Assembly: GCA_029863625.1 (NCBI GenBank)
Contig: JAOTUY010000028.1
Location: forward strand, 1 to 38,883
Source of the DNA: Acidimicrobiia bacterium
GTDB lineage: Bacteria; Actinomycetota; Acidimicrobiia; Spongiisociales; UBA4744
Reading direction: 5' to 3'
DNA length: 38,883 nucleotides
In this document: positions 6,978 through 15,414 of the stretch, piece by piece
How positions within the stretch are numbered: position 1 is the first letter of the stretch
Layout of the letters: the number at the start of each line of letters is the position of its first letter
Translations under genes and position numbers: made by a program
Notes under the pieces: model-generated
What the model was told of the DNA's origin: nothing
What the model saw: only the letters and a program-made list of their open reading frames with translations
The model's database searches: none

Positions 6978-7900
6978 TGCCCGACCTGTCGTCCCTCTAC
7001 CGCCGGGGCATGCTCGGGATCACCGAACGAACCTGGGTTAGGCGCCTCTTCACCGAATACCCGGTCGGCCGTCGGCTCGCCACCCGCTTCGTGGCCGGCG
7101 AGGGCTTGGATGATGCCGTCGCTGTGGCAGGCGCCCTCAATCGGAGCGGGATCTCAGTGTCGATGGACCACCTCGGTGAGCACGTGCACGACGCCGGATC
7201 GGCGTCCGAGGCCCTTGCCGACTACATGGCCTGTCTCGATCAGATCGAAGCCGAGCATCTCGACGCCAATGTTTCGGTGAAGCTGACCCAGTTGGGCTTG
7301 GCAGTCGATCCTTCCATTGCTTCTGACGCTCTCGCGAAGCTCGCCAAGCGGGCCGCCGGGGCGGGGACGACCGTCACGGTCGATATGGAGGAATCGATCT
7401 GGACCGAGGCAACGATTGAATTGTACGAAGAGATCCAACCGCGTTTCGGCAACCTCGGAGTCGCCGTACAGGCCTACCTACACCGCACCGAAGACGATCT
7501 CCGGCGCATCATGGCGCTGGGCGGACACATTCGCCTTTGCAAAGGGGCCTATGTTGAACCCCCGGAAGTGGCCGTCCAGGACAAGCGTCAGGTCGATGCG
7601 CGGTTCCGCCACCTGCTCACCATGCTGATGGGTGAAACGGCAACGTATCCGGCGATCGCCACCCACGACAACGCGCTGATAAGCGACACCTATGCCCTGG
7701 CTCGTTCCCGGGACGGCTCGTTCGAGTTCCAGATGCTCTACGGGGTCCGCCCTACGCTCCAGCAGGAGATCCTCGAGAAGGGCTACCGGCTACGCATCTA
7801 TGTTCCCTACGGATCTCAGTGGTATCCCTACCTCACCAGGCGCATGGCCGAACGTCCCGCCAACCTGGCACTGTTCCTCCGGGCGGTAGTGGGGAAGTAG
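6977..7900 (+). CDS. Proline dehydrogenase (monofunctional, PutB type)
   Basis: An FAD enzyme oxidising proline to P5C, passing electrons to quinone at the membrane. The 307 residues match the monofunctional ProDH of Gram-positive bacteria. Recognisable parts are SVDHLGE-like SMDHLGEHV, VSVKLTQLGL, VDMEESIWTE, RLCKGAYVEP, ATHDNALI, FQMLYGVRP, and the C-terminal substrate site YVPYGSQWYPYLTRRMAERP. Start GTG 6977 overlaps the proC stop (TAGTG). The P5C dehydrogenase needed for full catabolism to glutamate is not nearby, so the pair could run a proline-P5C cycle, or P5C dehydrogenase lies elsewhere. Confidence 0.92.
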   Translation: MPDLSSLYRRGMLGITERTWVRRLFTEYPVGRRLATRFVAGEGLDDAVAVAGALNRSGISVSMDHLGEHVHDAGSASEALADYMACLDQIEAEHLDANVSVKLTQLGLAVDPSIASDALAKLAKRAAGAGTTVTVDMEESIWTEATIELYEEIQPRFGNLGVAVQAYLHRTEDDLRRIMALGGHIRLCKGAYVEPPEVAVQDKRQVDARFRHLLTMLMGETATYPAIATHDNALISDTYALARSRDGSFEFQMLYGVRPTLQQEILEKGYRLRIYVPYGSQWYPYLTRRMAERPANLALFLRAVVGK

Positions 7901-7932
7901 GCCAGTCGCCAGTTGGCGAGAGTGGCATGTCG

Positions 7933-8023
7933 GTACTGAGTACTGGGTACTGGCTACTGGGTACTGGGTACTGGCTACTGGCTACTGACTACTGACTACT
8001 GACTACTGACTCCTGACTTCCGA
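7933..8023. repeat. Period-7 tandem repeat, 13 units
   Basis: Thirteen consecutive 7-mers: variants of GTACTGG, CTACTGG and CTACTGA, ending with the degenerate CTCCTGA and CTTCCGA. Period is exact with no indel from 7933 to 8023. The last 21 bases encode the end and stop of msrA on the minus strand. Similar period-7 arrays with other motifs occur at 12553, 14897, 17271 and 36429. Confidence 0.9.
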
Positions 8024-8644
8024 GTAACCCACCTGGCAGAAGCCGTGGTTGCAGTAGCCTCCCGGGTTCTTGGCCAGGTACTGTTGGTGGTACGCCTCGG
8101 CGTAATAGAACTCGGAGGCGGGTTCGATCTCGGTGGTGATTGAGCCGTAGCCGCGCCCGCTGAGCAGAGCCTGGTAGTGATCCCGAGATCGCTTGGCGAC
8201 ATCGAGTTGTTCGTCGCTGAAGGTGTAGATCGCCGACCGGTATTGCGTGCCATGGTCATTGCCCTGTCCCATGAACTGCGTGGGGTCGTGTTGCTCCCAG
8301 AATTCCGCCAGCAATCGCTCATAGGTGACCTGCCGGGGGTCGTGGACCACGAGCGCGGCCTCGGTATGCCCGGTCCGGCCGGTGCAGACCTCTTCGTAGG
8401 TGGGGTTGGGGCTAAAGCCCCCGGCGTAGCCCACAGCCGTCGTGAACACGCCGGGGATCTGCCAGAAGATGCGCTCTGCTCCCCAGAAACAACCCATACC
8501 GAAGATGGCCTGCTCGGTACCCTCCGGGAACGGCGGGTACAGGGAAGTGCCCTGCACGAAGTGCACATCGGAACGCGGCATCGGTTCACTTCTACCGGAA
8601 AGCGCCTTCTCCGGCGGAACCATCTCACTCTTGGATCGAAACAT
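8003..8644 (-). CDS. msrA: Peptide-methionine (S)-S-oxide reductase MsrA
   Basis: Repairs the S-epimer of oxidised methionine. The catalytic motif is GCFWGAER with nucleophile C52; [48 protein letters not shown] and the C-terminal [10 protein letters not shown] follow, with late cysteines able to act in resolution. Start ATG 8644 (MFRSKSEM) is chosen because an AGGAGGT lies just upstream on the minus strand; the frame is open further up but into the divergent bcp gene. The 213 residues fit MsrA plus about 40 N-terminal residues. The last six codons and the stop lie inside the 7-nt repeat array. Divergent to bcp across about 100 bp, which suggests shared oxidative-stress control. Confidence 0.95.
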   Translation of the reverse strand: MFRSKSEMVPPEKALSGRSEPMPRSDVHFVQGTSLYPPFPEGTEQAIFGMGCFWGAERIFWQIPGVFTTAVGYAGGFSPNPTYEEVCTGRTGHTEAALVVHDPRQVTYERLLAEFWEQHDPTQFMGQGNDHGTQYRSAIYTFSDEQLDVAKRSRDHYQALLSGRGYGSITTEIEPASEFYYAEAYHQQYLAKNPGGYCNHGFCQVGYSEVRSQ

Positions 8645-8747
8645 TGAACAGACCTCCTGAGACAGCCAACAATATCGGGGGGCGGTTCGTTCCCGGAGGG
8701 TTCGTAAGATGTACTTCGTACTGCGACGAGGCGCGGAGGTTCCAGGT

Positions 8748-9215
8748 ATGACGATCGACATCGGCGAACCCTTCCCGGAGTTTGCACTCAAAGACGAGGT
8801 GGGCAACACCGCATCCCTTGGCGACTTTGCGGGTTCGCGGCTGATCATGTTCTTTTATCCGAAAGCCATGACCCCGGGGTGTACGACCGAGGCATGTGAC
8901 TTCCGCGATAACTACCAAGGCCTATTGGACGCCGGGTTCGCCGTGGTCGGTGTCAGCCCCGATCCTCCATCGCTGAACGCGAGATTCAAGGAGAAAGAGA
9001 GACTGAACTTCAAGCTTCTCTCCGACGAAGATCACCTGCTGGCCGCCCAACTGGGCGCCTGGGGCCTGAAGCAGAATTACGGCAAGGAGTACGAAGGGCT
9101 GATCCGTTCAACCTTTGTCGTCTCCCAGGATGGAATTCTCGAGGTTTCGTACCGCAATGTCCGCGCCAAGGGACACGTAGCGCGGGTCGTGGGGGACCTG
9201 CTGGACGCGAACTGA
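8748..9215 (+). CDS. bcp: Thioredoxin-dependent peroxiredoxin (Bcp/PrxQ)
   Basis: Reduces hydrogen peroxide and organic peroxides using thioredoxin. The motif [13 protein letters not shown] holds the peroxidatic cysteine and, five residues on, the resolving cysteine, as in PrxQ. Length of 155 residues is standard. Start ATG 8748 ([12 protein letters not shown]) follows GGAGG; the in-frame ATG at 8709 would add 13 residues unlike the family. A TAAGAT at about 8705 is a possible -10 box. It shares the upstream region with msrA. Confidence 0.93.
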   Translation: MTIDIGEPFPEFALKDEVGNTASLGDFAGSRLIMFFYPKAMTPGCTTEACDFRDNYQGLLDAGFAVVGVSPDPPSLNARFKEKERLNFKLLSDEDHLLAAQLGAWGLKQNYGKEYEGLIRSTFVVSQDGILEVSYRNVRAKGHVARVVGDLLDAN

Positions 9216-9295
9216 CTTCCAGCTGTGCACGCCCCATTTGATTCCACCTGCCCGCCGCGCGGCGTATTGTCGGGGATGAACCGAAGGAGCCAATC

Positions 9296-9502
9296 ATGGA
9301 ACAAACTCGCCGTCTCACCAGATCGGTTGATGACCGTCAGATTGCCGGCGTGTGCGCCGGAATTGCCAAGTACATGGGGTGGGATGTAGCCCTCGTTCGG
9401 GTCGGTTATGTGCTGTTTTCGATTGCATCAGTTGGGTTTCCCGGAGTCCTCGTCTACCTCATCATGTGGATCGTGGTTCCTGAGGAATTGCCTGGATCCT
9501 GA
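9296..9502 (+). CDS. PspC domain protein
   Basis: A 68-residue protein that is just the PspC domain: a basic N-terminus with RLTRSVDDRQIAGVCAGIAKYMGWD, then one or two membrane segments ending in YLIMWIVVPEE. PspC proteins sit in the inner membrane and take part in phage-shock envelope responses. The start ATG follows GAAGGAG; a TATTGT at 9265-9270 would give a leader of about 20 nt. It lies 49 nt before the TPM-like gene, with PspA next, forming a plausible envelope-stress group. Confidence 0.88.
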   Translation: MEQTRRLTRSVDDRQIAGVCAGIAKYMGWDVALVRVGYVLFSIASVGFPGVLVYLIMWIVVPEELPGS

Positions 9503-9539
9503 TCAACCGGGTGCCGGCTCGGGCCTCGGTCCGAACCGG

Positions 9540-9545
9540 TAGGCT
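9540..9545 (+). promoter_or_regulatory. -10 box TAGGCT, leaderless promoter of the TPM-like gene
   Basis: TAGGCT, 6 nt, then ATG 9552. No Shine-Dalgarno. Confidence 0.45.
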
Positions 9546-9551
9546 GGTCGC

Positions 9552-10910
9552 ATGCGTCGATGCATCATTCTTCTCCTGTTGGTGCTGCTAGCGATGACGC
9601 TGTCTGCAGGCGCAGCATTTGCCGCAGATCCCGTGGATGTTGCCGATCAGGTTGACCCGCGCGGCTACTACATAGAACCGGGCGCCGGAGTCGATTTTGG
9701 GGTAATGGAAGATCTGGTCGCCCGGCTCGCCAACCTGCAAACCCGGTTCTACTTCGTGGCGCTGGCCGACAACCCGGACGAGGGAACCGACGAATTCGCC
9801 GAGAAGGTCCTTACTCTCCTCGACCAGGGGGCGACGGTGGTGGTGATCTCACCCGACGAGATCGGCGCCCGGAGCGACGATTTCTCCGACTCTGAGCTCA
9901 ACCAGGCGGCTGATGAGGCGGTAGGCGATGCCGACCGCAGTTTCGAAAGCGATTTCCGGGTGTTCGCAGAGTCTCTGATCGGGGTACCGGCCGGTGCAAC
10001 CGCAACGACAACTGCCCTGACGACCACTTCGATCAACTCCGCCGCCGGGGGAAGCTCCGCCAGCGGTCGCGGTAGCGGAGGCATCTACATCTTCATGGCT
10101 TTTGTGGTTGGCCTGATTGCGGTTGTCTATTTCATGACGCGCCGGTCCGCCAAGCAAGCACAGCAGTCGACCGTCCGAAGACTCGATGAGGCCAAGCAGG
10201 AGATCAGGGAACAGCTCGACGTGATTGCCAATGAGATCCTCGACCTGGCCGACAAGGTGACTCTTTCGGAGCAAGACGAAGCAGAGGAGTACTTCCGAAC
10301 CGCCAGCGCGACATACCAGCAGGCTCAGGATCAGCTCGACAAAGCTACAAATCTGGCGGAGTTGGAGCGTCTCTCGGATGACCTCGACACGACCCGGTGG
10401 CAATTAGAGGCGGCCGAGGCCGTTGTTGAGGGTCGCCCGATCCCGCCTGAGCCTGAAGATCGTCCTAACTCGTGTTTCTTCGACCCCACCCACCGGGCCG
10501 GTGTCGAGGAGGCGAAGATCGAAACGGCCGCTGGAACCAAGACGGTCAGCGTGTGCCGCGAATGCGCCGAGAAGCTGCGACGCGGCGAACAGCCGAAACC
10601 GCGCGACATCATGGTGGGTGGGCGGCGGGTCCCCGCACCGATGGCGCCCCGTTCCCACGGTGGAGGTGGTTTCGACTGGATGGGGGTGGTGGCGGTCATT
10701 CTGTCCGGGCTGGCGCAGGGTTCCTCATATGACTTTGGACGGCGTCCCCGCCGTCCGTCCGGACTCGGGGGTTTGATCTTCCCGTCATCGAGCGGGTCGC
10801 GCAGCTCATCGAGCCGTTCATCGATGGGTTCCGCTTCGAGTTCCCGTTCGGTTCCGCGATCGAGCCGCCCTTCGTCGCGAGGGATGGGACGGACCCGCCG
10901 CAAGAGGTAA
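9552..10910 (+). CDS. TPM-like domain membrane protein with zinc-knuckle and Ser/Arg-rich tail
   Basis: A 452-residue protein with a signal peptide (1-25, cut near AFAADP), an extracytoplasmic alpha/beta domain (about 27-145) resembling the TPM domain of YgcG/Rv2345-type proteins, a Thr/Ser/Gly linker, a transmembrane helix (177-196), a charged coiled coil (about 205-295), a cysteine cluster (C308, C335, C338) that may bind zinc, and a C-terminal tail rich in Gly, Ser and Arg (about 370-452). The tail alternates Ser and Arg and ends RTRRKR, unusual for a membrane protein. It lies between PspC and PspA. The first part is less conserved than typical TPM, so the domain name is tentative. Confidence 0.7.
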   Translation: MRRCIILLLLVLLAMTLSAGAAFAADPVDVADQVDPRGYYIEPGAGVDFGVMEDLVARLANLQTRFYFVALADNPDEGTDEFAEKVLTLLDQGATVVVISPDEIGARSDDFSDSELNQAADEAVGDADRSFESDFRVFAESLIGVPAGATATTTALTTTSINSAAGGSSASGRGSGGIYIFMAFVVGLIAVVYFMTRRSAKQAQQSTVRRLDEAKQEIREQLDVIANEILDLADKVTLSEQDEAEEYFRTASATYQQAQDQLDKATNLAELERLSDDLDTTRWQLEAAEAVVEGRPIPPEPEDRPNSCFFDPTHRAGVEEAKIETAAGTKTVSVCRECAEKLRRGEQPKPRDIMVGGRRVPAPMAPRSHGGGGFDWMGVVAVILSGLAQGSSYDFGRRPRRPSGLGGLIFPSSSGSRSSSSRSSMGSASSSRSVPRSSRPSSRGMGRTRRKR

Positions 10911-10993
10911 CAGCTAGCCCGCTGCTAATCCGGGCTCAGGCTCCATTCAGAATCCGTAAGATGGGACACGTTCCGTAAACTGGAGGACTGCAG

Positions 10994-11710
10994 GTGAGCT
11001 TTTTCAAGCGTTTGTGGGGGTACATCAAGACCCTCTTCCGCACCACGGCCGAACGGGCCATGGACCCCGAGATCGAGATCGAACAAGCGATCCAGGAGGC
11101 ACGCTCCCAGGATCAGAAGCTGCGCAACCAGGCGGCCAAGATCATTGCCCACCGCACGCAGATCGAGGCAAAGATCGAACGGTCGGCGGATGAGGTCGGC
11201 GAAGCTCGCGAAATGGCGAAGCAGTCGCTGATGAAGGCGGAGGGGGCCAAGACCGCCGGCGACACCGAGGGCATGGAGAAATGGACCAGAGCTGCGCAGA
11301 GTTTGGCCATGAAGCTGCAAGCGGCTGAGAACAACCTGGCCGGCTTCAAGGAACAGTACGGGATTGCCGTAACCCAGGCTGAGAGCGCCAAAACTGCCGT
11401 CGAACAGAATGCGATGCGCCTGCAGGAGTTGGCTGCCAAGCGCATGGAACTGGTCGGGCGACTCGAGCAGGCCAAGATGCAGGAAGCCGTCAACAAAGCC
11501 GTCGAGTCGATCGGCGCATCAATGGAGCTCGAAACACCCAGCCTTGACAAGGTCCAGGACAAGATTGATGTTCGTCTGGCCGACGCCAAAGCTCGTGCCG
11601 AGTTGCGCGAGTCGACCCCCGAAGGTGCTGAGACGGAGTTGAGGGAAGCAATTTCGGTGGCGCAAGCAGACGCCAAGCTGGAAGAGTTGAAAGCAGAGCT
11701 GGGGCTCTAG
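10994..11710 (+). CDS. pspA: PspA/IM30 family protein
   Basis: A 238-residue, almost wholly helical protein starting GTG 10994 (VSFFKRLWGYIKTLFRTTAERAMDPE), with GGAGG ahead. The amphipathic N-terminal helix and the long coiled coil (about 25-190) are the ESCRT-III-like PspA/Vipp1 fold that coats and stabilises stressed membrane. The C-terminal part (from about 190) is acidic and helical. The order PspC, TPM-like, PspA suggests that this protein is the membrane-repair effector of a local stress module. A strong hairpin terminator follows. Confidence 0.93.
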   Translation: MSFFKRLWGYIKTLFRTTAERAMDPEIEIEQAIQEARSQDQKLRNQAAKIIAHRTQIEAKIERSADEVGEAREMAKQSLMKAEGAKTAGDTEGMEKWTRAAQSLAMKLQAAENNLAGFKEQYGIAVTQAESAKTAVEQNAMRLQELAAKRMELVGRLEQAKMQEAVNKAVESIGASMELETPSLDKVQDKIDVRLADAKARAELRESTPEGAETELREAISVAQADAKLEELKAELGL

Positions 11711-11730
11711 GTTGCGCTAGTCCAACAACA

Positions 11731-11762
11731 GCGGGGCGGCTGCGGCCGCCCCGCTCTTTGGT
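11731..11762 (+). terminator. Intrinsic terminator after pspA
   Basis: A 10-bp perfect GC stem, GCGGGGCGGC (11731-11740) with GCCGCCCCGC (11745-11754), loop TGCG, followed by TCTTTGGTTCTTT. It ends the PspC-TPM-PspA unit. Confidence 0.85.
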
Positions 11763-11868
11763 TCTTTGAGTATCGCGTGGCAGTTCGGCAAGCAAGAATG
11801 TGAACGGCGCCAAAAAGGTGGCGAATCTTCAGGCTCCCCAATCTCGGCGAACGGGTGAGGGGCCGACG

Positions 11869-12510
11869 ATGGGGAGAATGGCTATGTCCGGACCGCAGGT
11901 CATCGTGACGAGGTCGAGCGGATGGTCGAAGGTGGTTTCGCTGTTGGCCATCGCCGTGATCGCCGGCGGACTGGTCTTCTTCGTTACCAGAGACGACAAC
12001 TCATCATCGTCGTTTGTGACCGTTGATCAGATTCGTAACATTGCACGCATATCGACCGTGGAGTACCACCTCTCCGAGTTCTATCGGGGGGAGGTAGGGC
12101 GAGGCAGCGTCGAAGGTGCCATTTACATCAGTGCGGTCGTCACCGGCAGTGTTGATATCGATCGGGCCAGGATCGAAATCGACTCGGATCCTGACCAGCC
12201 CCGGGCGACCATCACGATTCCCAAAGGTGCCGTGCACATCAGCGACCCGGAGACCTGCCCCGACTGCTCAGAACTGGTACAGCTCAATAGGCCCATCCTC
12301 AGAGCCCGCATCTCGGACGAAGAGTGGACTGCCCTCACCAAGGAAGCCCTCGTCGTGATCACGCAGAGGGTCCGGGAAGCAGGTATCGAATGTCAGACTG
12401 CCGCGCGGCTCCAGACGGTATTGACCGATTTCCTGGCGGCTTTCGGTGTTGAAAGTCGGGTCGTCTTCGAGGACAACTTCGATTTCGGCGCCTGCTCGCC
12501 GAATACCTGA
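11869..12510 (+). CDS. DUF4230 domain-containing membrane-anchored protein
   Basis: One N-terminal transmembrane helix (about residues 20-37, LLAIAVIAGGLVFFV) and an external domain that fits DUF4230: a segment like VDQIRNIARISTVEYHLSEF, a beta-rich centre (ATITIPKGAVHI) and a helical C-terminus. Paired cysteines (CPDCSE) are present. Start ATG 11869 is chosen (GTGAGGGG upstream); ATGs at 11878 and 11884 or GTG at 11800 are possible. Function of DUF4230 is unknown. It follows the pspA terminator, so it is transcribed separately although close to the stress module. Confidence 0.72.
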   Translation: MGRMAMSGPQVIVTRSSGWSKVVSLLAIAVIAGGLVFFVTRDDNSSSSFVTVDQIRNIARISTVEYHLSEFYRGEVGRGSVEGAIYISAVVTGSVDIDRARIEIDSDPDQPRATITIPKGAVHISDPETCPDCSELVQLNRPILRARISDEEWTALTKEALVVITQRVREAGIECQTAARLQTVLTDFLAAFGVESRVVFEDNFDFGACSPNT

Positions 12511-12552
12511 CGGCAGTTTCCCGGGACGAGCCATGGCCCGATCGGCACTTCT

Positions 12553-12615
12553 TGCTGGTCGCTGGACGCTATTAACCGGCCACTGGTCACTGGCTAGAGG
12601 TGACTCCTTCCGCTT
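12553..12615. repeat. Degenerate period-7 repeat array
   Basis: Nine 7-mers in phase: TGCTGGT, CGCTGGA, CGCTATT, AACCGGC, CACTGGT, CACTGGC, TAGAGGT, GACTCCT, TCCGCTT. A looser period may continue towards 12655. It lies in the gap between the DUF4230 and Fe-S oxidoreductase genes. Confidence 0.6.
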
Positions 12616-12698
12616 GCCTTGAGCTCGCATCTCGTAGCTTTTAGCTAGCACTCGCACTATCTAGACTCCGCCCCGTCGGACTTCCGGAGGGAAACAGA

Positions 12699-14858
12699 AT
12701 GGAGCCTCGTCGTCGCCTCACCGCCAGCGGAGTCCTCATCGGTCTCGCCGCGGCTGTTTTCTTCAGTGTGTTGCTGTTGTGGTGGTTGGGTACTTTGCCC
12801 GCGCACTTCATCCCCGCGGTGGGGCGGGAGGTTTTCGGCAACATCTCTCCGCCGCTGCAAGCCCTATTTTACGTCGGCATGGCTGCTTTCCTTCCACTGA
12901 CGCTGTACTTGTTCTCGCTACGAGCCAGAAACTGGGAACGGGGCAGCAGTGAAGACCGCACCGGTCGCTGGGCCGAGCGTCTGAAGTCCGCGGGAGCCGG
13001 GTTGACGATGAAGACGCTGCTGCGCGACCGGGCAGCCGGGCTGATGCACGCCATGATCTACTACGGATTCATCGTCCTGTTCCTTGGCACGGTGACCCTC
13101 GAGATAGACCATCTGCTCCCCGAGAGCCTCAAGTTCCTCGAGGGCAACACCTACCAGATCTACTCGGCAATTCTCGACCTGGCTGCGGTGGTCTTTGTGG
13201 CGGGGATTGTCTGGGCCGTCATCCGCCGGTACGGCCAGAAACTTTGGCGGCTGCGGTTGAAGACCAAGGCCGAGGACGCGTGGATACTGCTCACGCTTGG
13301 GTTCGTCGGGGTGTCCGGCCTCGCCACCGAGGCAGCCCGCATCTCGTTGCAGGGCCGGCCCGACCACGAAACGTGGTCCTTGATCGGCTACCCGCTCAGC
13401 TACCTCTTCCCGCAATCGGTGGCGAGCGGTTGGCATCGGGCTTTCTGGATCGCCCACGCGGTGGCGTTCGTTGCCTTCCTGGTACTGCTTCCCACCACCA
13501 AGCTCCGGCATATGTTCACCTCGCCGGCCAACATGTTCCTCGCTCCGAAGGACCGGCCCAAGGGCGCCATGAAGGCGATTCCCAATCTGATGGAGGCGAC
13601 CGACATCGAATCGATCGGTGCGTCGGTCATCGGAGAGTTCACGTGGAAACAGTTGCTCGACACAGACGCCTGCACCATCTGCGGCCGGTGCACGTCCGTC
13701 TGCCCTGCCAACCTGACCGGCAAACCGCTCGACCCCCGTGAGATTGTCCTCAAGCTTGGAGAGGTTGCGGCCCTGTCAGGAGTGCCGGCCGTATCGCCGC
13801 CGGTCGGCATGGATCACGCGATCACCGTTGTGGCCGACCGGGTCTTCGAGCGGATTCAACCGGAGGAACTGTGGGCGTGCACCACTTGCCGGGCTTGCGA
13901 TGAGATCTGCCCCGTCAATATCGAGATACTCGACAAGATCCTCGATATGCGCCGGTATCTGTCACTCATGGAGGCCAACTTCCCGGCCGAACTCGGGAAA
14001 TCGTACGTGGCCATGGAGAATCAAGGCAATCCGTGGGGTCTCAGCCAGGCGACCCGCGCGGACTGGGCGAAACCACTCGACTTCGATGTGAGGATCCTGG
14101 GCGAGGATGGCGTCGACTCTGCCGAGTACCTCTATTGGGTCGGCTGTGCAGGATCGTTCGATGACCGCAACGTCAAGGTCACCCAGTCGATTGCGAGGCT
14201 ACTGAACGAAGCCGGGATCGACTACGCGATCCTCGGACCCAAGGAGTCGTGCACCGGCGACCCGGCCCGCCGTTCCGGCAACGAGTACCTCTTCCAGCAA
14301 CTGGCCCTGGCCAACATCCAGACGCTCGATGATCTCGGTGTGAAGAAGGTCATTACCCAGTGCCCGCATTGCTTCAACACGCTCAGGAACGAATACCCCC
14401 AACTTGGTGGTGAGTATGAGGTTCTGCACCACAGTCAGCTGCTCATGTCGTTGGTAAACGGCGGTCGCCTGTCGGCCGACGGAAAGGGTGGAATGAAGAA
14501 GATCACCTACCACGATCCCTGTTACCTGGGTAGGCACAACGATGTCTTCGTGGCCCCGCGGTCGGTCATCGCCTCGATTGGCGGTGTCGACCTGGTCGAG
14601 ATGGATCGATGCGGTAACGAATCGCTCTGCTGCGGGGCCGGCGGTGCGCAGTTCTGGATGGAAGAGAAGATCGGCAAGAAAGTCGGCACTGAGCGGGCCG
14701 GTGAGGCAGTCGGAACCGGTGCCGACGAGGTGGCCGTTGCCTGCCCGTTCTGCTACGTCATGATCGACGATGGAGTCAAAGAACTGGGCCGCGGTGACGA
14801 TGTCATCGTGCGAGACATCGCCGAGATCCTCGCCGAGCAGGTGTTTGAGACCAGCTGA
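12699..14858 (+). CDS. Membrane-bound (Fe-S) oxidoreductase, FadF/heterodisulfide reductase-like
   Basis: A 719-residue fusion. The N-terminal 300 residues hold five or six membrane helices resembling the nitrate reductase gamma (cytochrome b) module. Two 4Fe-4S motifs follow, CTICGRCTSVCP from C325 and CTTCRACDEICP from C394, then two CCG-type domains (GCAGS at C483; CCGAGG at C644-C645) like HdrB/GlpC. This layout is typical of the actinobacterial and Bacillus FadF-type proteins thought to pass electrons from acyl-CoA dehydrogenases and electron-transfer flavoprotein to menaquinone. Start ATG 12699 has GGAGGG upstream. No etf or acyl-CoA dehydrogenase gene is adjacent, so the electron donor is inferred from the family. 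Confidence 0.85.
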   Translation: MEPRRRLTASGVLIGLAAAVFFSVLLLWWLGTLPAHFIPAVGREVFGNISPPLQALFYVGMAAFLPLTLYLFSLRARNWERGSSEDRTGRWAERLKSAGAGLTMKTLLRDRAAGLMHAMIYYGFIVLFLGTVTLEIDHLLPESLKFLEGNTYQIYSAILDLAAVVFVAGIVWAVIRRYGQKLWRLRLKTKAEDAWILLTLGFVGVSGLATEAARISLQGRPDHETWSLIGYPLSYLFPQSVASGWHRAFWIAHAVAFVAFLVLLPTTKLRHMFTSPANMFLAPKDRPKGAMKAIPNLMEATDIESIGASVIGEFTWKQLLDTDACTICGRCTSVCPANLTGKPLDPREIVLKLGEVAALSGVPAVSPPVGMDHAITVVADRVFERIQPEELWACTTCRACDEICPVNIEILDKILDMRRYLSLMEANFPAELGKSYVAMENQGNPWGLSQATRADWAKPLDFDVRILGEDGVDSAEYLYWVGCAGSFDDRNVKVTQSIARLLNEAGIDYAILGPKESCTGDPARRSGNEYLFQQLALANIQTLDDLGVKKVITQCPHCFNTLRNEYPQLGGEYEVLHHSQLLMSLVNGGRLSADGKGGMKKITYHDPCYLGRHNDVFVAPRSVIASIGGVDLVEMDRCGNESLCCGAGGAQFWMEEKIGKKVGTERAGEAVGTGADEVAVACPFCYVMIDDGVKELGRGDDVIVRDIAEILAEQVFETS

Positions 14859-14896
14859 ACCTGCTATCACTTTTCGTGGCTGGGCACACACGGAGA

Positions 14897-14917
14897 GTGA
14901 CTAGTGATTAGAGACTC
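14897..14917. repeat. Short period-7 repeat
   Basis: Three phased 7-mers, GTGACTA, GTGATTA, GAGACTC. Weak alone; listed because longer arrays of the same period lie in other gaps. Confidence 0.35.
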
Positions 14918-14997
14918 TTCTTCGATTGGTGCCCTTAGCGGCGTGACGACCGCACAGAGTGGCGGTAAGGTTCGGTCTGTTGGAGCTGGGAGGCTCA

Positions 14998-15285
14998 GTG
15001 GCACGGTACATCAACTGTAAAAAGGGTTTGCACAACTATTCCCGCATCGGGAAGGTCGGCGGGGGTATCGCACGGCGCACGTGTTCGGTATGCGGCATCG
15101 TGCAGATAGATCTCCATCAAGCGGAGACGATCAGCGACCCGAACCTCTTCACCGATCCGAAGCTGGCAACAATGTTCGAGGTGGAAGCCTTGCTGGCCAA
15201 AGTTGTCGATGCGCCCATTTCGACGGGGCGGTCATTTGGGGAGGCGCCCGTGGGAAGGCGCCGGCCGGCCAGCACTTCCCGATAG
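14998..15285 (+). CDS. Conserved small protein with zinc-ribbon-like N-terminus
   Basis: A 95-residue protein, starting GTG 14998 (VARYINCKKGLHNYS) with GGGAGG 5 nt upstream. A C-x4-H plus TCSVC pattern within the first 35 residues suggests a zinc site; the rest is helical (DPKLATMFEVEALLAKV) with a basic, Ser-rich end. The family is unknown to me. A TAAGGT at about 14966 may be the -10 box. It converges on the amylase gene with a hairpin between. Confidence 0.6.
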   Translation: MARYINCKKGLHNYSRIGKVGGGIARRTCSVCGIVQIDLHQAETISDPNLFTDPKLATMFEVEALLAKVVDAPISTGRSFGEAPVGRRRPASTSR

Positions 15286-15309
15286 AGAACGAAGATTTGC
15301 ACGGGAGGC

Positions 15310-15331
15310 GGGCGACCCATGGGGGTCGCCC
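15310..15331. terminator. Hairpin between convergent genes
   Basis: GGGCGACCC (15310-15318) pairs with GGGTCGCCC (15323-15331) around ATGG; GCAC/GTGC flanks can extend it. No U-tract on either strand, but it sits where the zinc protein gene and the amylase gene both end. Confidence 0.55.
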
Positions 15332-15414
15332 GTTGTGCAGGTCTGCTCAGTTGAACCCGGTCAAATATTAGGGCGCGTGACGATGATGGCGCGGTAGGCC
15401 GAAGCAAGCCTCGA

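Noticed and set aside
7933..8023. CRISPR-like repeat array
   Set aside because: Units are 7 nt with no spacers and no cas genes nearby.
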